Shown here: positions 44,801 through 53,014 of the stretch, one piece after another
Numbering within the stretch: the first letter of the stretch is position 1
Layout of the letters: every line of letters begins with the position of its first letter
From: Niallia alba
GTDB taxonomy: Bacteria; Bacillota; Bacilli; Bacillales; Cytobacillaceae
NCBI RefSeq assembly: GCF_012933555.1
Contig: NZ_JABBPK010000001.1
Location: 1,094,001 to 1,158,000 of the forward strand
Direction: 5' to 3'
DNA: 64,000 nt
Position numbers and translations under genes: made by a program
Notes under the pieces: generated by a model
Database searches by the model: none
Seen by the model: only the letters and a program-made list of their open reading frames with translations
Told to the model about the DNA's origin: nothing

Positions 44801-45060
44801 TATTACAAACAATCGAAGCATCACCTGGCTACATTGTACTAGATGAATTTGATAGTGCACTTGATGAAGGAAGAAAGGAAAAAGTGTTTGGATTATATGA
44901 ACAAGAATTACAACGGAAAATGATTATCCTTACTCCAAAATCTCATGAAGAGGAATATTTATATCGTTTCTCTAAAGCTTATGTTGTTCACCACAATCCA
45001 AATATACCCAAAAGCACAGTGTTTAAAGTGAAACGAGTTAGGGATAAAGTGACTGATTAA
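41845..45060 (+). CDS. jetC: JetC/MksB-like SMC ATPase
   Basis: 1071 aa, ATG 41845 after GGAGG. N-terminal ATPase half with Walker A ILISGPNGAGKST and Q-loop region IWYQKEVNQ. Long coiled coil (about 190-470), a globular hinge-like segment (about 470-610, VFPLRELVELDE to LNGQLIDNKG), and a returning coiled coil (about 615-880). The C-terminal half has signature GVSGGEESLSSLLFALALL and Walker B YIVLDEFDSALDEG. The SMC motor extrudes DNA loops for JetD cleavage of small circular DNA. The family is divergent from chromosomal Smc. Confidence 0.92.
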   Translation: MIPWRIRFSGIRDYIPTVMDLSGELDHILISGPNGAGKSTVTFCIGGVLYSSKVDVEGLKSNNLPSDHTWRAKIDFLFKNEGRIKVDAPLYVQFRLEIEQKPGEPIKREFYIEEGDDIDKWERTTKFTSGGNLNFSEYKNQVLYKYAVDPDAFYLIWYQKEVNQFAVMHPEERFRIFSEMNGIDKIQKNWEESKELVKETEQSLKEAESKQGLNKMHLKQKKMELDRYRDRNRRREEGFNQYFRGLKWLGAYYLNQIDSLKFQIEDLLEDKKEKIDTNQKMRIHFVEKKEELEQFRMLIDQLENQDNEFRIEVKEINEQLKETNEKINSISDQISEITKQVDRIGMSEEDVLVKLREAEKKYKEIDDSIKSMVTEAQNLWNYLNDLTSKKVKLSLEIKQDKAQERKFKDLIETYKSSNAIQAEMEKNNRDIELNKDKLRELNEKEQKIEKELPLLKNNKVYNPRQEQSIRFFEKNQIDVFPLRELVELDETASQQDEYLFDTIKYTIFVNKKEFQAPNDLYHVSLPDLVPDKTLMHLPDKHLKVKDHLDEYLYPYAIKALWWVESFFKEEKPLILNGQLIDNKGIRGPQEGKRIILSEKVLKFHQVKLEEELTQIKKGKLQLEKEIQELYNRNSILFSRRESLKEAEAFLTKENEREWRQSQFKKVSQEKEAIENQYHMIQDELNKQRTSYAQWGQAVSKHREYLDIYQRFRKEQAKIMEVQRLNSLLVELNQNKIDKNNQLDEVSDTLDTKRREEKQLFRKLEDLETDLSYQEREIEQIERQIKVKSEERVSNEEGYSRTRKEVQKLQEIVGDLVDKFYDEMEHFSEVTKSQAEELRNNGKVTFEFAITETGIDEAAPENYAKMKEEYDRSENEVKKSKILLEEYSERMEQFKEDLEDTINMKIIGVNQKFINYMSLFGFEGKIDWDMNTDRRGQIRYTLFIKARKEGHRGKLEDVSVKARGGKVGKGVSGGEESLSSLLFALALLQTIEASPGYIVLDEFDSALDEGRKEKVFGLYEQELQRKMIILTPKSHEEEYLYRFSKAYVVHHNPNIPKSTVFKVKRVRDKVTD

Positions 45061-45226
45061 TTGTACCGGTAGGACGGATAATGTCTCTATTTTTATCAAA
45101 TAGAGATAGGTAACCAGTTACAATACAAGTAAGTTATAAAATTGCTTAAGAAATAAAGATTGTTCATCAAAGTTGAAAGTTTAGACACTACAATTTCAAG
45201 GATTAAGTAAAGTCACAATTTAAATC

Positions 45227-45255
45227 GTCTCTACAATTAAAGTAGAGGCTTTTTT
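45227..45255 (+). terminator. Terminator after the Wadjet operon
   Basis: CTCTAC and GTAGAG around a short loop, then GCTTTTTTA. A second hairpin without T-run (TCTCTATTT/AAATAGAGA) lies near 45082-45104. The rest of the 45061-45470 gap shows no gene. Confidence 0.65.
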
Positions 45256-45474
45256 ACGTTATTTTATAAGTAATGAGCACTTCAGGCCAATATGAAATAA
45301 CTATGTAAGTAAAAAGAAAATTGATTTTAATAATAGGTAGTTAGCCGAAATGAAGCAAAATAAAAATAAGGATGCAAACAGTATTTTCTTTATTAGGATG
45401 CCTCTTTTAATAAAAACTATCAATGTAAATACCCAAAAACCCTTGACATAAAAGAGAAGTAAATGTCAGTTTAT

Positions 45475-45496
45475 AAAACGTAATGATTACGATTTT
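45475..45496. promoter_or_regulatory. Zur box
   Basis: AAAACGTAATGATTACGATTTT contains the perfect 6-1-6 palindrome CGTAAT-G-ATTACG and flanking A/T tracts, essentially the B. subtilis Zur consensus. It is 31 bp before the zinc lipoprotein start codon. Confidence 0.85.
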
Positions 45497-45526
45497 AAAA
45501 AAAATACATAGAGAAGAGGGGAAAAA

Positions 45527-46180
45527 ATGAAAAGACTGTTATTTGGCTTTTCGTGCTTATTATTAGTTAGTTTGTTCTTAACCGCATGTCAAGGAACAGA
45601 AGATGAGAAAGAAGATAAAAAAGGAGAAGAAGCATCAGAGCAACAAGCTCCAGAAAGTATTAAAATGGAAGGAATTGCTGATCACTATCATACGGGAGAC
45701 AAAATGGAGTTAACTGCCGTTTTGGATGAAGAAACAGACGCTGATCATTGGCATTGGTATAGTAGGGAAAATGCCAATGATGAATGGGCAGTTGTTTCGG
45801 GACAAGAAACAGAAACATTTACTGGTGAAGCAACAGTTAATGGCTTAGAAATAAAGGCAGTCTTATTCGATCAGGATGATAAGGCTATTGCCCAATCCGC
45901 ACCTGCTCAAATCGTAATTGATGATCATCATGGACATGATGAAGCAAGCAAGAAAATATATCAAGGGTATTTTGAAGATAGTCAAGTAAAGAATCGTGAA
46001 TTGTCTGATTGGGAAGGCGACTGGCAGTCTGTTTATCCATATCTTTTATCTGGAGATTTAGATGAAGTGTTTGCACATAAAGCAGAAAATGGAGATATGA
46101 CGAAAGAAAAATACATGCTTTCATTAAAGCAGATCCAGATGGAAAAGACATTTATGAAAAAAATGCAGAAGCTTTTATGA
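45527..46180 (+). pseudogene. Zinc lipoprotein with ZinT domain, truncated by an out-of-frame deletion
   Basis: ATG 45527 after GAAGAGGGG. Lipoprotein signal with lipobox LTAC, a Glu/Lys linker, a small His-containing domain (ADHYHTGDKMELTA, DHWHWYS), an HHGHDE linker, then the start of a ZinT domain (YQGYFEDSQVKNRELSDWEGDWQ, read in two parts). The ZinT domain stops at about NGDMTKEKY near 46113; beyond this the frame reads Lys/Met-rich nonsense. The +1 frame carries ZnuA-type sequence from the same point. Under Zur control, so formerly part of zinc acquisition. A truncated secreted zinc-binding lipoprotein could still be made. Confidence 0.75.
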
Positions 46181-46572
46181 AAGAACTTCAATTATTAGAT
46201 GAAGAATATCAAGCGGCTTTAAAAGATGCCAAGAATCGTGTTTTTGTCGTACAACACCAAGCATTTGGATACATTGCGAAGCGATATAACTTAGAGCAGA
46301 TTGCCATTGGCGGCTTATCTACAGAAGTAGAACCGAGCGCAGCGCGTATGGCAGAGATCGGAAATCTTGTAAAAGAGCATAATGTCCCAGTTATCTATTA
46401 TCAACATGGAGCCAACTCTGCAATCGCCAAAACGGTTGCTGCTGAAACAGGGACAGAGACAGCTATTTTGTATGATTTAGAGGTTTTGTCTAGCGAGTTA
46501 CAAGAAAAGGATTTAGGATATGTGGATGCGATGCGTGATAACTTAAAAGCATTACAGCTAAGTGTTCAATAA
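46114..46572 (+). pseudogene. C-terminal half of a ZnuA/AdcA-type zinc-binding protein, fused out of frame
   Basis: From 46114 the frame reads AFIKADPDGKDIYEKNAEAF and continues through the conserved FVVQHQAFGYIAKRYNL (zinc ligand His), the LSTEVEPSAARM loop, PVIYYQHGANSAIAKTVA and the final LDYVDAMRDNL-like helix to 46572. This is the C-terminal domain of a cluster A-I zinc-binding protein. The N-terminal domain and its signal are missing. An ATG at 46177 has no proper ribosome site. No znuBC genes adjoin, so a deletion probably joined two neighbouring zinc genes or domains. Confidence 0.8.
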
Positions 46573-46581
46573 TTGCACCTA

Positions 46582-46612
46582 AAAAAACGTCTCCATGTAG
46601 AGGCGTTTTTTT
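46582..46612 (+). terminator. Terminator of the zinc locus
   Basis: AAAAAACGTCTC and GAGGCGTTTTTT pair with one G-T around CATGTA; the T-run is part of the right arm. Confidence 0.85.
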
Positions 46613-47036
46613 AGATATTTAAGACTATTAAATTATGTTAATCCGTTTACGGAGGATAAAATTATGTGCCTAAATGAAAGAGTACTTTACATAATAGTAA
46701 ATACTCCAAGAAAGTGAATTTTAACTAGAAAATCTTAAGGAATTAATAAAATATTTTAATATGAAAAGTAAGTTATGGAATGTAAGACCTTAAACGACTA
46801 TATATTATCTTAATGAATATTATTTTTGAAATTATCTCACACAAAGGAAGTCTAGAAAAATAGGGATGTAATTTCACTGCAAAAACTAATGAAATCCTAT
46901 ATATCAAAATAATATAAAAGCAATAGAGCAATAACAATAAATACCCGTTTACTTAATGAAATTCATATTATTAACATATTTTACTTCTCAAAGGAATTCT
47001 TCTAATGATTAAACGATATACAAAGGAGGAACCTTC
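46613..47036. other. Intergenic leader upstream of the hut operon
   Basis: 424 bp, strongly AT-rich, no open frame of note and no convincing cre site or HutP-type hairpin recognised. The hut promoter must lie here; AAAGGAGGA precedes hutH. Confidence 0.45.
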
Positions 47037-48542
47037 ATGATTACCTTAACTGGCAGCAAACTAACCCTATCCCAACTAAAAAAAATCCTCTATACCAGCG
47101 AACCCGTCCAAGCCTCAAAGGAAAGCCTAACCAAAGTAAAAAACAGCCGAAAAGCTGTTGAAGAAATCGTAAACCAAGAAAAAACGGTCTATGGTATTAA
47201 CACCGGTTTCGGCAAACTTAGTGATGTCCGCATTGATAAAAATGATGTAGAAACATTGCAGCTTAATTTAATTCATTCCCATGCCTGTGGAGTAGGCGAA
47301 CCTTTTCCAGAAGTGGTTTCAAGAGCCATGCTTCTTCTGCGCGCAAATGCCTTGCTTAAAGGTTATTCAGGAGTTCGTCCCCTCATTATTGATAGATTAC
47401 TAATACTTCTAAATAAAGCAATCCATCCGGTTATCCCCCAGCAAGGATCACTTGGTGCAAGCGGAGATCTTGCACCTTTATCTCATCTTGCCTTGACACT
47501 TCTCGGTGAAGGAGAAGTATTTTACAAAGGAACAAGAATTCCTGCTCAACAAGCTTTACAAGCGGAGGGTTTAGAACCAATCAAGCTTTCTGCTAAAGAA
47601 GGTTTAGCGCTTATCAATGGAACACAAGCAATGACTGCTATGGGTGCTGTTGCTTACTTAGAAGCGGAGAAGCTAGCCTATCAATCGGAACAAATTGCCG
47701 CAGTTACGATGGAAGGACTAAGGGGAATTATTGATGCATTCGATGATGACGTGCACCAAGCAAGAGGATATCAAGAACAAATAGATGTCGCTCAGCGAAT
47801 GCGCGCATATCTTGCTGGTAGTAAGCTAATAACGGTACAAGGGGAACTACGTGTTCAGGATGCTTATTCGCTTCGTTGTATTCCCCAAGTGCATGGTGCC
47901 ACTTGGCAAACATTGCAATATGTTAAAGACAAACTAGAGATAGAGATTAATGCAGCGACAGATAATCCACTGATTTTTGACGATGGCAAAAAAATCATTT
48001 CTGGTGGTAATTTTCATGGACAGCCGATTGCACTTGCAATGGACTTTTTGGGGATTGCGATGGCGGAACTGGCTAATATTTCAGAGCGACGGATTGAACG
48101 ATTAGTTAATCCGCAGTTAAATGATTTACCGCCATTTTTAAGCTCGAAGCCAGGTTTGCAATCTGGGGCGATGATTATGCAGTATGTTGCAGCTTCGCTT
48201 GTTTCGGAAAATAAAACACTTGCTCATCCTGCTAGTGTCGATTCAATTCCGTCTTCAGCAAATCAGGAGGATCATGTCAGCATGGGGACGATTGGTGCAA
48301 GGCATGCGTATCAAATCATTCAACATACCCGACAAGTGCTGGCAATTGAATTGATTTGTGCATCACAGGCTGCAGAAATTCGTGGCAAGGAAAAGATGGC
48401 AGCTTTTACGCAAAGGTTAGTAGAACAAGTCAGAAAGTATGTTGCATCAATAGAGGTGGACCGTATTTTTTCGAACGATATGGAGAAGTTAAGCAAGGCA
48501 TTAAAAAAATCATTTGAAATAGATTCAGAGGGAAAAAGCTAG
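47037..48542 (+). CDS. hutH: Histidine ammonia-lyase
   Basis: 501 aa, ATG 47037 after AAAGGAGGA. The Ala-Ser-Gly triad that forms the MIO electrophile is present in [14 protein letters not shown], and YGINTGFG supplies the catalytic Tyr region. Deaminates L-histidine to urocanate, first step of the hut pathway. Followed by hutU and hutI in the same direction. Confidence 0.97.
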   Translation: MITLTGSKLTLSQLKKILYTSEPVQASKESLTKVKNSRKAVEEIVNQEKTVYGINTGFGKLSDVRIDKNDVETLQLNLIHSHACGVGEPFPEVVSRAMLLLRANALLKGYSGVRPLIIDRLLILLNKAIHPVIPQQGSLGASGDLAPLSHLALTLLGEGEVFYKGTRIPAQQALQAEGLEPIKLSAKEGLALINGTQAMTAMGAVAYLEAEKLAYQSEQIAAVTMEGLRGIIDAFDDDVHQARGYQEQIDVAQRMRAYLAGSKLITVQGELRVQDAYSLRCIPQVHGATWQTLQYVKDKLEIEINAATDNPLIFDDGKKIISGGNFHGQPIALAMDFLGIAMAELANISERRIERLVNPQLNDLPPFLSSKPGLQSGAMIMQYVAASLVSENKTLAHPASVDSIPSSANQEDHVSMGTIGARHAYQIIQHTRQVLAIELICASQAAEIRGKEKMAAFTQRLVEQVRKYVASIEVDRIFSNDMEKLSKALKKSFEIDSEGKS

Positions 48543-48644
48543 AATCATTGAAGAAAGAAATAAGAGCATAGAAAAATTAACTTCCACAACACAGAATTAC
48601 TAGATATTAAAACAAGAAAATTTGCATTTAAGGGGCTGATACAT

Positions 48645-50315
48645 GTGACAAAAATAAATAGACAAGTAGAACAATATACAGGGACTACACTACACACGAA
48701 AAATTGGATTCAAGAAGCAGCATTACGGATGTTAAACAATAACTTGAACCCAGAAGTAGCGGAAAATCCTGATCAATTAGTGGTTTATGGCGGCATAGGA
48801 AAAGCAGCCCGTAATTGGGAATGTTATGAAGCGATTGTCCATGAATTAATGCAATTGGAAAATGATGAAACACTTCTTATCCAGTCAGGAAAGCCGGTAG
48901 CTGTATTTAAAACACATAAAGACGCACCGAAAGTATTAATTGCCAATTCCAATCTCGTTCCCGCATGGGCCAATTGGGATCACTTTAATGAATTAGATAA
49001 AAAGGGTTTGATGATGTACGGCCAGATGACTGCAGGAAGTTGGATTTACATCGGTAGTCAAGGAATTGTCCAAGGTACATATGAAACTTTTGCAGAATGT
49101 GCCCGCCAACATTTCGGTGGTTCGCTTAAAGGAACCATTACATTGACGGCTGGTCTTGGTGGAATGGGTGGTGCCCAGCCGCTAGCAGTAACCTTAAATG
49201 AAGGCGTCTGTATTGCGGTAGAAGTGGACCAACATCGCATCGACCGTAGATTAGAAACGAAGTATTTGGATACCTCTACAGCTAGCTTAGATGAAGCAAT
49301 TCGGTTGGCGAAGGAAGCAAAGCAAGAAGGTCGCCCCCTTTCCATTGGATTACTTGGAAATGCTGCCGAAATTTTACCGCAAATGATTGAAATGGGATTT
49401 ATCCCAGATGTACTGACAGATCAAACTTCTTCCCATGATCCACTAAACGGCTATGTGCCAGCAAACATGACACTTACTGAAGCGGCAGAGCTAAGAGTTT
49501 CCAACCCAAATGCTATCGCAGATTTAGCGAAAAAAAGTATTGCAACACATGTACAGGCGATGTTAGAGATGCAAGCAAAAGGAGCAGTAACCTTTGACTA
49601 TGGGAACAACATTAGACAGGTTGCCAAAGATGAAGGCGTAGCGAATGCTTTCGATTTTCCTGGCTTTGTTCCTGCATATATTCGCCCCCAATTTTGTGAA
49701 GGAAAAGGACCATTCCGTTGGGTCGCATTATCTGGAGATCCAGAAGATATTTATAAAACAGACGAGGTCATTTTAAGGGAATTTAGCGATAACGAATCTT
49801 TATGTAAGTGGATTAAAATGGCACAGGACAAAATTCGTTTTCAAGGTTTGCCATCTCGGATTTGCTGGCTTGGTTATGGAGAACGAGCACGGTTTGGAAA
49901 GCTTATTAATGACATGGTTGCAAATGGAGAATTAAAAGCACCAATCGTTATTGGGCGTGACCATTTAGACTCTGGCTCTGTTGCATCGCCAAACCGTGAG
50001 ACAGAGGGTATGAAGGATGGCAGTGATGCAGTAGCGGATTGGCCGATTTTAAATGCACTGATCAATAGTGTTGGTGGTGCTAGTTGGGTGAGTGTTCACC
50101 ATGGTGGGGGTGTTGGGATGGGCTACTCCCTACATGCAGGCATGGTCATTGTTGCCGATGGAACAAAGGATGCAGAAAAACGTTTAGAGCGCGTATTGAC
50201 CACAGACCCAGGGATGGGGGTAGTGAGGCATGTGGATGCAGGATACGAGGCTGCCGTAAAGACAGCTAAAGAAAAAGGGATTCATATTCCGATGTTAAAA
50301 GATGCGGAGGTGTAA
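48645..50315 (+). CDS. hutU: Urocanate hydratase
   Basis: 556 aa, GTG start (the ATG two bases earlier runs straight into TGA). NAD-dependent urocanase with [15 protein letters not shown] in the dinucleotide region, the conserved [19 protein letters not shown] stretch containing the catalytic Cys region, and [12 protein letters not shown] near the C-terminus. Converts urocanate to imidazolonepropionate. Separated from hutI by three bases. Confidence 0.97.
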   Translation: MTKINRQVEQYTGTTLHTKNWIQEAALRMLNNNLNPEVAENPDQLVVYGGIGKAARNWECYEAIVHELMQLENDETLLIQSGKPVAVFKTHKDAPKVLIANSNLVPAWANWDHFNELDKKGLMMYGQMTAGSWIYIGSQGIVQGTYETFAECARQHFGGSLKGTITLTAGLGGMGGAQPLAVTLNEGVCIAVEVDQHRIDRRLETKYLDTSTASLDEAIRLAKEAKQEGRPLSIGLLGNAAEILPQMIEMGFIPDVLTDQTSSHDPLNGYVPANMTLTEAAELRVSNPNAIADLAKKSIATHVQAMLEMQAKGAVTFDYGNNIRQVAKDEGVANAFDFPGFVPAYIRPQFCEGKGPFRWVALSGDPEDIYKTDEVILREFSDNESLCKWIKMAQDKIRFQGLPSRICWLGYGERARFGKLINDMVANGELKAPIVIGRDHLDSGSVASPNRETEGMKDGSDAVADWPILNALINSVGGASWVSVHHGGGVGMGYSLHAGMVIVADGTKDAEKRLERVLTTDPGMGVVRHVDAGYEAAVKTAKEKGIHIPMLKDAEV

Positions 50316-50318
50316 AGC

Positions 50319-51593
50319 TTGGCAGAGATTTTATTTATAAAACATGCTGCACAATTGATTACAGTAGAAGGGCATACGGCAACACCAGCTAAAAAACAAG
50401 CGATGAACAAAATTACTGTAATTGAAAATGGTGCTGTACTTGTTAAGGATGGCAGGATTGTTGATGTTGGCGAAACAAGTGCAATCGAAGCAAAATATCC
50501 GGAATGGATTGCTCATGCTAAACAAATAAATGCGACGAATAAAACAGTAACGCCAGGTTTAATCGATCCACATACCCATCTCGTTCATGCTGGAACTAGA
50601 GAAAATGAATATGCGATGCGTCTTCAAGGCAAAACCTATATGGATATTATGAACGCGGGTGGAGGAATTCATGCTACTACTCGCGCGACGCAAGAAGCAT
50701 CATTCGAGCAGTTATACGAAGAGTCGAAAGCAAGATTAGATAAATTTTTACTTTATGGAGTGACGACAGTAGAAGCAAAAAGTGGCTACGGTTTATCGCT
50801 GGAACATGAAATAAAACAGCTTGAGGTAGCAAAAAAACTCCAGCAAGATCACCATATCGATATCGTTTCTACTTTTATGGGGGCACATGCCATCCCTCTC
50901 GCTGATAAAAATAATCCAGAACGCTTTGTCGAGGAAGTAGTAAATGAGATGATTCCAGAAGTCGCACGCAGAGGATTAGCTACTTTCAATGACGTCTTTT
51001 GTGAACGCGGCGTATTTACGCCAAAACAATCTCGGCGCATATTAGAAGCTGGAAAAGAACATGGATTAATTCCGAAAATCCATGCTGATGAAATTGAACC
51101 ATACGCTGGGGCAGAGCTAGCGGCAGAAGTGGGCGCGATATCTGCGGATCATCTATTAAGAGCTTCAGATCAAGGGATTGAACAGATGGCAGAGCGTGAT
51201 GTTATAGGTGTTTTATTACCAGGCACCGCCTTTTTCCTAATGGCAGAATTTGCGGAAGCAAGAAAAATGATTGACCGTGGCGTTGCCGTTGCTTTATCGA
51301 CAGATGCCAATCCAGGCTCCTCTCCGACACTATCACTTCCATTCATTATGAATCTTGGCTGCTTGAAGATGGGGATGACACCAGAAGAGGTTCTCACCGC
51401 AACAACCATAAATGCAGCACATGCCATTGGCCGTGCAGATACGATAGGCAGTTTAGAAAAAGGCAAACAAGCAGATATAACGATTTTTGACGTACCTAAT
51501 TATCTAACTTTATCGTATCAATATGGTATGAATCACGTTGATACAGTCATAAAAAAAGGCGTTCCAGTTGTCGTAGGAAAACAGTTTCAATAA
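50319..51593 (+). CDS. hutI: Imidazolonepropionase
   Basis: 424 aa, TTG start eight bases after GGAGGT at the end of hutU. Amidohydrolase-superfamily enzyme with metal motif DPHTHLVHAGTRENE, KSGYGLS, and the later KIHADEIEP and STDANPGSSP segments carrying further metal ligands. Hydrolyses imidazolonepropionate to N-formimino-L-glutamate. After it comes a hairpin and then two non-standard hydrolase genes instead of hutG. Confidence 0.96.
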   Translation: MAEILFIKHAAQLITVEGHTATPAKKQAMNKITVIENGAVLVKDGRIVDVGETSAIEAKYPEWIAHAKQINATNKTVTPGLIDPHTHLVHAGTRENEYAMRLQGKTYMDIMNAGGGIHATTRATQEASFEQLYEESKARLDKFLLYGVTTVEAKSGYGLSLEHEIKQLEVAKKLQQDHHIDIVSTFMGAHAIPLADKNNPERFVEEVVNEMIPEVARRGLATFNDVFCERGVFTPKQSRRILEAGKEHGLIPKIHADEIEPYAGAELAAEVGAISADHLLRASDQGIEQMAERDVIGVLLPGTAFFLMAEFAEARKMIDRGVAVALSTDANPGSSPTLSLPFIMNLGCLKMGMTPEEVLTATTINAAHAIGRADTIGSLEKGKQADITIFDVPNYLTLSYQYGMNHVDTVIKKGVPVVVGKQFQ

Positions 51594-51617
51594 AAGGAAG
51601 GAATGAGTGGTGGAGAT

Positions 51618-51653
51618 AGTCATCATTTTTCCACTGAAAGTATGATGACTTTT
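51618..51653 (+). other. Hairpin between hutI and the M20 hydrolase gene
   Basis: AGTCATCAT and ATGATGACT are exact complements around a 15-base loop; only TTT follows. Possibly a partial terminator reducing expression of the two downstream genes. Confidence 0.5.
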
Positions 51654-51751
51654 ATCCGACTTTTAACGGGGAGTAAGACCGAACTGATGGGAGTTCTTTC
51701 TTAATCAAGGATGATTGAGGGCATTGGATGAATGAGAGAGGGGGAGGATTG

Positions 51752-53002
51752 ATGAAGAAGCTTAGTGTAAATAAACAACGAATCGAAGCGAAACTTTTTG
51801 CATTAGGCAAAATTGGCCGTAATGAAAATGGAGGGTTGGACCGGACAACATTTACTCCAGCTGAAATCGAAGCGAGGAACTGGTTGAAAAAGGAGCTTAA
51901 TCGACTATGTTTAACTGTCCATGTTGATCAAGCGGCAAACATATGGGCGAGGAGAGAAGGGACTAATCCCGAATTGCCAGTCCTTGCTTTTGGTTCCCAT
52001 ATCGATTCTGTGCCAAATGGAGGCATGTATGATGGAGCGCTTGGTGTGATCCTTGCGCTGGAAGTAATGCATGTGTTGGAGGAATATGGAGTAAAGACAA
52101 AACATCCATTAGAGCTTGTTTCTTTTAGTGCAGAGGAACCAAACCCATTTGGTCTATCGACATTTGGCAGCAGAGCGATGACGGGAAAATTAACTGTTGA
52201 ATCTATCACTGGTGTCACCAATTCGGATGGCTGCCTGTTAACAGAAGCTTTACGGGAAGCTGGCGGTGATCCCGATAATTTTGCAAGAGCTGTAAGAAGC
52301 CCTCATGAATTTGCTGCCTATTTGGAAGTCCATATTGAACAAGGTAAAAGGTTACTACAACGTGAGATCCCTATTGGACTTGTAACTGGGATTACGGGGA
52401 TTTATCGTGAGGAAGTGACGGTTATTGGGGAAGCGAGTCATGCAGGGACGACATTAATGAAGGATAGAGTGGATGCATTCCTGGCAACTGTTAGCATGGC
52501 ACTTGCGTTAGAAGAGGTCTTACTACATGATCCCGATGAGGAAGTCGTTGGTACGATTGGTCAGGTTATTGTAAAGCCGAATGCAACAAATATTGTGCCA
52601 GGTGAAGTTACATTTTCTTTAGAAATTAGAGGGCAATCAAAGGAGAAAATCCAGGATGTGTTATCACAATGGGAAGATAAAGTACAAATCATTCATCGAC
52701 ATAGAAAAATCAAGGTCATACGAACAGTTAAGCTCAATCAAGCACCAGTAGCGATGAGTGAAAAGATAATAGCATGTTGTGAGGATCAGGCGAATAAACT
52801 GGGCTATCCTACTTATCGATTAGGAAGCATGGCGGGCCATGATGCAGCACATATGGCATCTATTACAACATCTGGTATGTTATTTGTTCCTAGTTTAGCA
52901 GGGAAAAGTCATTGTCCAGAAGAGGCAAGTCGGATTGTAGACATTGAAAAAGCTGGAAACGTATTATTGCATTCTATTTTGGCATTGGATAACAGCCTAT
53001 AA
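51752..53002 (+). CDS. M20-family amidase (allantoate amidohydrolase / N-carbamoyl-amino-acid hydrolase type)
   Basis: 416 aa from ATG 51752 behind GGGGGAGG (an ATG eight codons earlier precedes the ribosome site). The di-metal ligands of the hydantoinase/carbamoylase subgroup are present: GSHIDSVPNGGMYDGALG, SAEEPNPFG, VHIEQGKRL and AGKSHCPEEAS. Characterised relatives cleave N-carbamoyl or N-formyl amides of amino acids. In this position it could hydrolyse N-formylglutamate to glutamate and formate. Twelve bases separate it from the next gene, with which it is surely coupled. The substrate assignment is inference. Confidence 0.82.
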   Translation: MKKLSVNKQRIEAKLFALGKIGRNENGGLDRTTFTPAEIEARNWLKKELNRLCLTVHVDQAANIWARREGTNPELPVLAFGSHIDSVPNGGMYDGALGVILALEVMHVLEEYGVKTKHPLELVSFSAEEPNPFGLSTFGSRAMTGKLTVESITGVTNSDGCLLTEALREAGGDPDNFARAVRSPHEFAAYLEVHIEQGKRLLQREIPIGLVTGITGIYREEVTVIGEASHAGTTLMKDRVDAFLATVSMALALEEVLLHDPDEEVVGTIGQVIVKPNATNIVPGEVTFSLEIRGQSKEKIQDVLSQWEDKVQIIHRHRKIKVIRTVKLNQAPVAMSEKIIACCEDQANKLGYPTYRLGSMAGHDAAHMASITTSGMLFVPSLAGKSHCPEEASRIVDIEKAGNVLLHSILALDNSL

Positions 53003-53014
53003 GGAGGCAAAAGC

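Noticed and set aside
36001-45060. Prophage or integrative element carrying the defence genes
   Set aside because: No integrase, attachment-site repeats or phage structural genes flank the island; neighbours are ordinary metabolic operons.
46613-47036. HutP-type antiterminator leader before hutH
   Set aside because: I could not find a hutP gene, a UAG-repeat motif or a terminator hairpin in the leader.
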